Positions 59,663-64,000 of a DNA stretch of 64,000 bases are shown here, piece after piece. The notes beneath the pieces are model-generated. The model was given only the letters and a program-made list of their open reading frames with translations, did no database searches and was not told where the DNA came from. Origin of the DNA: Nodosilinea sp. P-1105 (lineage in GTDB: Bacteria > Cyanobacteriota > Cyanobacteriia > Phormidesmidales > Phormidesmidaceae); assembly GCF_012911975.1 (NCBI RefSeq), contig NZ_SMDQ01000018.1, forward strand, positions 1-64,000. The letters are read 5' to 3'. Position numbers and translations under genes: made by a program. The first letter of the stretch is position 1. Every line of letters starts with the position of its first letter.

Positions 59663-60219
59663 CCTACCGTGACCAATCCAGGGACCCAGTGGTCAGGGGG
59701 CAATATTGGTACGTAGTGTTGCGTTACTTAGTCTTTCGCAATGTTATGGGTGACGCTGTTATCAGTCATGCCAGCCATCAGCAGGCAGCGGTGTGGCTGC
59801 CGCTGCCGCTAATCTGTGGACACCAGCCCAGTGGCGGGCTAGCATAAGCTAGACGAAAAAAAGAATCCCAGGTTCCCCTGGCAAGATAATTGCTGTAATC
59901 TAGGTTTTTGCCCCCAGGGGGGATCACATTCTGAGCTCGTTACGCTTCAAAGTTGACCCTTTACGGCACATTCTGCACAAATACCTGAACTTTCCAGAAC
60001 TTTCATGTATTGGCGGAATCAAGGATATGCCCGACTATTTAAACATCCTGTAGACTCGCGTGTGCTCCAAAGCTAAGACTGGGTAAGGCCACAGGACATT
60101 GTGGAGGTTCGCTCCTCAGTGATAGCGCCTTACCCAGCTTTTTATTTTTTGGGGCTGTCAACAGCACGGCTGGCATAAAAGGCCTCTTTCTGATTTCACA
60201 CCCATGGGTGCCCTGGCGC
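59663..60219. other. Intergenic region with candidate small RNA
   Basis: Contains the structured candidate RNA at about 60071-60150 and a CCCCTGG/CCAGGGG stem around 59875-59925. No protein gene is supported here. Confidence 0.5.
60071..60150 (+). ncRNA. Candidate structured small RNA with terminator
   Basis: An 11-bp closing stem CTGGGTAAGGC (60079-60089) and GCCTTACCCAG (60127-60137) encloses two inner hairpins (CACA...TGTG, 60090-60103; GGAG-GTTCG-CTCC, 60103-60115). The exposed stretch CTCCTCAGTGATAGC follows. CTTTTTATTTTTT ends it, a strong terminator. No protein gene lies upstream within 500 bp on this strand, so it would be an independent transcript, perhaps beginning near 60020-60060. 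The CTCCTCA element is anti-Shine-Dalgarno-like, as in cyanobacterial riboregulators Yfr1 and PsrR1, but I do not claim homology. An alternative is a terminator of an unseen transcript. Confidence 0.5.
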
Positions 60220-61407
60220 TCAAGCAATACCGGTGACAGGAAAGTTTCGGGGTTGATTACTCTCCGCTTCAGCATTCACCGCCCGGCGGTAGGTATCCAC
60301 AATATGGTTGGGCAAGATGTCCCCCCCCTGGTTAAGAAAGGCCCACTCCTCCCCCACCTGCACGAACTCTGCCCGCAGTTTGGTGGGGGGCATGGTCGGG
60401 ATCGGGTCAGCCAAATTGGTGATGCGATAGCTATTGGGTAATATCTGGGCATAGCTACGGGCAAACTCAGGGTTGCCGACACGGGGGCTAGCGTAGGCAT
60501 AGGCTTGCAGTTGCGGTTGGATTTCGGGCACCGCTAGGGCAATATCCAGGGCCACGATGGTGGCCAAAGCGGCTCCTAGACTGTGACCGGATATATAGCA
60601 GGGCTTATTGGGATCAATTTGACGAATGGCCTCTGTGGGCAGAGGCTCAGTCAGACTGTTAGCAATGCGGCGAAAGCCGGTGTGGATGTTGCCTAGGGTT
60701 TCACCAGTGGCGGGGTTGAGGTAGGGCTCTTGGATGGCATAGATGTTGCCCAACCATTCGCTGGTGCGCTGGGTGCCACGAAACACCAAAATGCTGTCCT
60801 CATCAGACTCGAGCAAAAACCCATAAAACACAGAAATCTTGCGGCCTACCCTGACTACGGTAGAGACGCCGGAGCGAATGGTATTTTCGGCCTCTGAGAA
60901 GTTTTCTTCTAGGGCGGTAGGATCATCCATCAGGGTGGGATCATCGAGAATTTGCTGAGGAACCTGCACTTCAATTCGGTCGTTAACTTGGCGTTCTTCG
61001 CCGCGAAAGTTAGTGACTAGGCGGTACTTGTCGAGGCTAGGGTCGTAGTCCAAGAGTTGTTGCAGATTACCGTCGTAGTTAGGGTCGTTGCGCCCCGTGA
61101 TGTACTGCTGCGTGGCCAGACGGCTGAGCAAAATCAACCGCTTGGACATCTCTCGGTTGTAGGGAACCAGCGGTGGTGGAAAGGCAGCGGCGGCTTGGAT
61201 CGCCTGAAATTCTTCCACCATCCGGGTGTCGCCGGTAATGGCCGCCTGGATAATGTCTTCAGGGTCGTAAAACTGGGAGGCGAAGGTGTCAATGGCGGCT
61301 TGACGGGCCTCGGCTCGCTGGCGGCGAACATATTCGGTGCCCAGGGTGGCCGCAGTGCCAGCCGCAACCCCCCCTAGCAAAAATTGACGACGCTTGACGT
61401 TATCCAT
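60220..61407 (-). CDS. Tat-exported class 3 lipase family protein
   Basis: A 395-aa alpha/beta hydrolase. The N-terminus MDNVKRRQFLLGGVAAGTAA carries an RR motif followed by a hydrophobic stretch, a Tat-type export signal. The lipase core includes ILVFRGTQRTSEW (oxyanion region), IHTGFRRIANSL, the nucleophile elbow GHSLGAALATIVALD, AYASPRVGNPEFARSYAQ and the late IPTMPPT / LPNHIVDTY with the catalytic Asp and His. Probable substrate: lipid esters, location periplasmic. Monocistronic. Confidence 0.88.
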   Translation of the reverse strand: MDNVKRRQFLLGGVAAGTAATLGTEYVRRQRAEARQAAIDTFASQFYDPEDIIQAAITGDTRMVEEFQAIQAAAAFPPPLVPYNREMSKRLILLSRLATQQYITGRNDPNYDGNLQQLLDYDPSLDKYRLVTNFRGEERQVNDRIEVQVPQQILDDPTLMDDPTALEENFSEAENTIRSGVSTVVRVGRKISVFYGFLLESDEDSILVFRGTQRTSEWLGNIYAIQEPYLNPATGETLGNIHTGFRRIANSLTEPLPTEAIRQIDPNKPCYISGHSLGAALATIVALDIALAVPEIQPQLQAYAYASPRVGNPEFARSYAQILPNSYRITNLADPIPTMPPTKLRAEFVQVGEEWAFLNQGGDILPNHIVDTYRRAVNAEAESNQPRNFPVTGIA

Positions 61408-61458
61408 GGGCTTTGTTGATAGACAGTTGGGGAAAACCGCCGCCGCTCTACTGAGTCG

Positions 61459-62301
61459 CTATAGGTCAGACTGAGTTAAGTCGGGGAAAGCCCGCTGTAG
61501 GGCGATCGCGTCGGGCCGTTTAGCACTGGTATAAAACTGGTTCGTAGACTGTCCAGCCATCCAGGTGATGCTAGCAAAGGCGGCGGCTTTGGCAAAGGCC
61601 CCCACATAGGGAACCACAACGCCTATACCAATCATGGTGGCCCAGGCCAAGAAGCCAATCACCACGGCGGCCATAAACCCAAAGATGTTGCCCAGCACCG
61701 CCAGGGCATCCTGGCCTCTGGGCTTGCCCCATCGGTTACGGATAGTCCAGATCATGTGCAGAATCAGCACTAACACCACTAGAAACTTGATTTCTAGCGA
61801 GCCGCCACCCCGCAGTGGTACCAGCCCGACGATCGCAGCCCCTAAGCAGTAATCAAAAATTAACCGTCGGATCTCCCCCTCGCGGCTAATCAGGGCGGCC
61901 ATACCCGCTAGGGCAGAATTCGTCACCAGAGTTGATCGACTACCCCGGATCGGCTGCCGCGCAAGATTTTGGGCCATTTCTGGCGTGAGTTGAAAGCGAT
62001 CGCGTAGGTGATCCAGTAGGTCTGTTTCCGCCCGATTAATGCCTTTAACCCTGGCGATCGCATAAGCCCCTCGGTACACCTGCTGCTGCATAGCTGGGGT
62101 ATGAATCTGATCCAGCCAGCTATCCACCGGGTGAGTATCACTCAGCAGCCGCTCGGGGGTAAACTCGGCGGGCAGGGGGTGAAACAGGCTCAAGGCCGCT
62201 AAAAAGGCTTCAAACTCGCGCGGAGTCGGGTCGCCATTCAGCTTGGCCATGGCCGCCAGCACCTCTGCACCAGCCAATTTTTCATGGTTAGGGGATGACA
62301 T
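61459..62301 (-). CDS. TerB/DUF697-like membrane protein
   Basis: A 280-aa protein. Residues about 1-120 are helical and TerB-like (EVLAAMAKLNGDPTPREFEA, AYAIARVKGINRAETDLLDH). From about 130 there is a hydrophobic half with DUF697-like pattern (STLVTNSALAGMAALI, DYCLGAAIVGLVPLRGG, FLVVLVLILHMIWTIRNRWG, LGNIFGFMAAVVIGFLAWAT, VPYVGAFAKAAAFASITWMA) of four helices. Related cyanobacterial proteins are uncharacterised. Lies between the lipase and DUF3122 genes, all leftward; possibly one operon (51- and 40-nt gaps). Confidence 0.75.
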   Translation of the reverse strand: MSSPNHEKLAGAEVLAAMAKLNGDPTPREFEAFLAALSLFHPLPAEFTPERLLSDTHPVDSWLDQIHTPAMQQQVYRGAYAIARVKGINRAETDLLDHLRDRFQLTPEMAQNLARQPIRGSRSTLVTNSALAGMAALISREGEIRRLIFDYCLGAAIVGLVPLRGGGSLEIKFLVVLVLILHMIWTIRNRWGKPRGQDALAVLGNIFGFMAAVVIGFLAWATMIGIGVVVPYVGAFAKAAAFASITWMAGQSTNQFYTSAKRPDAIALQRAFPDLTQSDL

Positions 62302-62341
62302 TCGAGCCTTAGTCTGTCGGGGGCAAGGGGGCGCTACTCAG

Positions 62342-62869
62342 TCACTTGTGGGGTTCTTCCTGCAGGCGATAGAGTTGAAGCCATTCGTCGACCACATAGG
62401 GGGCAACCACCAGCTGAGCTGGGGCTGCATTCACCAGGGGCACCACCAAGGTCAATGGTATTGGCCGCTGAAGCTGCGCTAAAACCTCTTTGAAATCATA
62501 CTGTGCCACATTCTCTGGTAAGGATTTGGTTAGCAAATCTACGCTATGGGGAGCGACCCACTGGGCCACAGTGCCCGTCTGTACCTGTAAATCCGCCTGG
62601 CGGTCAACCACCCCCTGCCCGGGGAAGCCCACCAGCCGCAGGTAAAGCCCCTGCAGGGTGTCTTGCTCGTAGCGCTTAAATACAGTGACTTGCCAGGCTA
62701 TATTGTGGCGATCGCGCACAGTCTGACGCGATCGAAACGTAGTTTGGCCTAGTTGCTCATGGTAAGTGTGGAGACTGGCGATGGCTGGCGAGGCCATCAC
62801 CAGCATCAGTAAGACTCCCAATACTAGGGCTAAGAGCAGTACCCGCAGCGATCGCCAACTGTTACCCAT
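62342..62869 (-). CDS. DUF3122 domain protein, secreted
   Basis: A 175-aa protein with a signal-like N-terminus (LRVLLLALVLGVLLMLVMAS, ending about residue 31). Typical DUF3122 pattern: LHTYHEQLGQTTFRSRQTVR, DRHNIAWQVTVFKRYEQDTL, GLYLRLVGFPGQGVVDRQAD, LQVQTGTVAQWVAP. Cyanobacteria-specific family of unknown function, likely thylakoid-lumen or periplasm. Same strand as and 40 nt from the TerB-like gene. Confidence 0.88.
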   Translation of the reverse strand: MGNSWRSLRVLLLALVLGVLLMLVMASPAIASLHTYHEQLGQTTFRSRQTVRDRHNIAWQVTVFKRYEQDTLQGLYLRLVGFPGQGVVDRQADLQVQTGTVAQWVAPHSVDLLTKSLPENVAQYDFKEVLAQLQRPIPLTLVVPLVNAAPAQLVVAPYVVDEWLQLYRLQEEPHK

Positions 62870-62895
62870 AGATAAACCTATTCATCAACAAGAGA

Positions 62896-64000
62896 CTACT
62901 GATTACCCACCTCCCTGTCTTGGGTGACCAGATAAAGCGCCTCACTATTGCCAGCAAAGACAACGTTTAACACCTCATTATCAAAACCTTGCACATAGGA
63001 TTGACCAGGCATCATCATAGCTTGATAAGTTTCCAATGGAGTCCCATGAAAAATGATGCACTGTTCACGGCTGAGAATATCATCCAGCTCCACAATCTGA
63101 CCAAAGGTCTCATATTGGCGAGACCAAATGTCATAGAAGATTTTATCAGAATAGATCTTTCTTAGATTCTGGGAAAATGCATGATTAGCCCAATTGTTGC
63201 CAAAACCAATCGCATACTCCTGACTGCTAGATCGATAGTAACTAATATGGGTGCAATTGTTATAACGCCCTTGAATCAAGTTGTCTATTTCTGCAATTTC
63301 TGCTCTGTAAGCTTGACTAGTCATTTGCAAGTAGGCAGTAGATATGATCAGCGAAGCAAAAAACAGGCTGACATTTAAACCGATCCAGCCCACCCTGAAT
63401 TTGTGAGGTTGAAAATCTCTAAAATACGATTTCAGAAAAGGTTCAGTCGGATCAGTTTGAACCAGAATTAGGATACCCCATAGCCCCATGGATGGAACTA
63501 GATAGTGAGAAGTTGGATGCTTCAAAGTCAATATAATCTGTGATGAAAGCACTAGCAACAAAATTAGAAACAATTTATATTTTTTGCTTGTACTTTCACA
63601 AAAAATAAAATCTAAATTGACATAGTTAAGTCTCTTATTCGTCAAAAACAAAGTTGCGATAAAGAAAATAAATATCGAAATTGTAAAGATCCAAAAGAAA
63701 AAAATATCCGATCTGAGTAAGCGAGGTAGGGTGTTAAAGACTCGATCAGGGTCTATGATTCCGACCTCTCCACTACCATACGGTCCTACCCTGGTTGCAA
63801 TCGCCCCAATCCAACTTAAAAAGCGACCATATTGGTTAATCATGGGAACTGTGGCCAGAAAAAATGTAAATAATGTTGTAAGAACAGCCCATGCCTTGTT
63901 TAGTTTGCCAGGAACTATCACGATCAGCAGAAGTAATGGTAAGGCAGTCACTTTCGTCGCCAGGGCTAGCCCCAGCAATGCTCCCATAGCTATAGAATAC
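62896..64000 (-). CDS. Membrane glycosyltransferase-like protein, 5' end outside window
   Basis: At least 363 aa and open to the window edge (codons continue in frame before the ATG at 63987), so partial. Multiple hydrophobic helices: GLALATKVTALPLLLLIVIV, AVLTTLFTFFLATVPMI, SDIFFFWIFTISIFIFFIAT, YKLFLILLLVLSSQIIL, NVSLFFASLIISTAYL. The TLKHPTSHYLVPSMGLWG loop and a C-terminal soluble part resemble GT39/GT83-type polyprenol-linked sugar transferases (ArnT/PMT), but key catalytic residues lie outside. AT-rich coding compared with neighbours. Confidence 0.7.
   Translation of the reverse strand, partial: YSIAMGALLGLALATKVTALPLLLLIVIVPGKLNKAWAVLTTLFTFFLATVPMINQYGRFLSWIGAIATRVGPYGSGEVGIIDPDRVFNTLPRLLRSDIFFFWIFTISIFIFFIATLFLTNKRLNYVNLDFIFCESTSKKYKLFLILLLVLSSQIILTLKHPTSHYLVPSMGLWGILILVQTDPTEPFLKSYFRDFQPHKFRVGWIGLNVSLFFASLIISTAYLQMTSQAYRAEIAEIDNLIQGRYNNCTHISYYRSSSQEYAIGFGNNWANHAFSQNLRKIYSDKIFYDIWSRQYETFGQIVELDDILSREQCIIFHGTPLETYQAMMMPGQSYVQGFDNEVLNVVFAGNSEALYLVTQDREVGNQ

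Overview
This is cyanobacterial chromosomal DNA. The evidence is the many HIP1-type octamers (GCGATCGC) inside genes, and cyanobacteria-type families: a PerR/FurC-like Fur regulator, Aas-type acyl-ACP synthetase, and DUF3122, DUF6464, DUF427 and YlqD proteins. Most genes are GC-rich. The many small interspersed repeats and several conflict-type genes suggest a filamentous Leptolyngbya/Nodosilinea-like lineage, but that placement is a guess.

Layout. 1-1650: a CRISPR array (10 repeats, no cas genes in view), most likely transcribed leftwards from a leader at its right end. 1650-10086: ordinary chromosome (small conserved gene, GT8 glycosyltransferase, DUF427, ilvC, DUF4268 protein, secreted protein, glutaredoxin, gdhA). 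10083-14150: an AT-rich island with a NACHT STAND NTPase joined tail-to-tail to gdhA, a long gene-poor stretch, a zinc-ribbon membrane peptide and two copies of a MITE-like repeat. 14253-18942: AI-2E-type permease, sbcD, a TPR protein, tRNA-Gly. 19001-22889: copper amine oxidase, PhyH-type dioxygenase and a divergent solute-binding-like protein without signal peptide. 23060-25166: GXWXG/DUF4334 protein and an AT-rich pentapeptide protein. 25806-31998: a leftward set resembling the URC pyrimidine-degradation pathway (GTP cyclohydrolase II-like URC1, URC4, a flavoprotein with SLH modules, a PRK/uridine-kinase-like protein). 32693-38473: a caspase-nSTAND protein followed by sbcC. 38956-47891: pentapeptide protein, MlaE permease, a run of exported proteins of unknown function, a UPF0175/DUF3368 toxin-antitoxin pair, PerR-like regulator, SDR enzyme. 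48648-53590: DUF456, pyruvate dehydrogenase E2, YlqD, acyl-ACP synthetase. 53774-56332: ureA, an S41-peptidase-like gene, ureB, then a DUF6883/DUF4926 pair where ureC might be expected. 56602-64000: aroA, an ACP-like small protein, YqeY, DUF6464, a candidate small RNA, a Tat-exported lipase, a TerB/DUF697-like protein, DUF3122 and a truncated membrane glycosyltransferase.

How the genes fit together. URC degradation is known to release urea, so the URC-like set and the urease subunits could form one nitrogen-scavenging route, with glutamate dehydrogenase and amine oxidase as further nitrogen enzymes. The NACHT protein, the caspase-nSTAND protein, the CRISPR array and the toxin-antitoxin pair are the defence or cell-death layer. 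SbcC and SbcD, though 19 kb apart, are expected to act as one nuclease complex.

At least six families of short palindromic or terminal-inverted-repeat elements lie between genes. In two cases an element terminus supplies a gene's stop codon.
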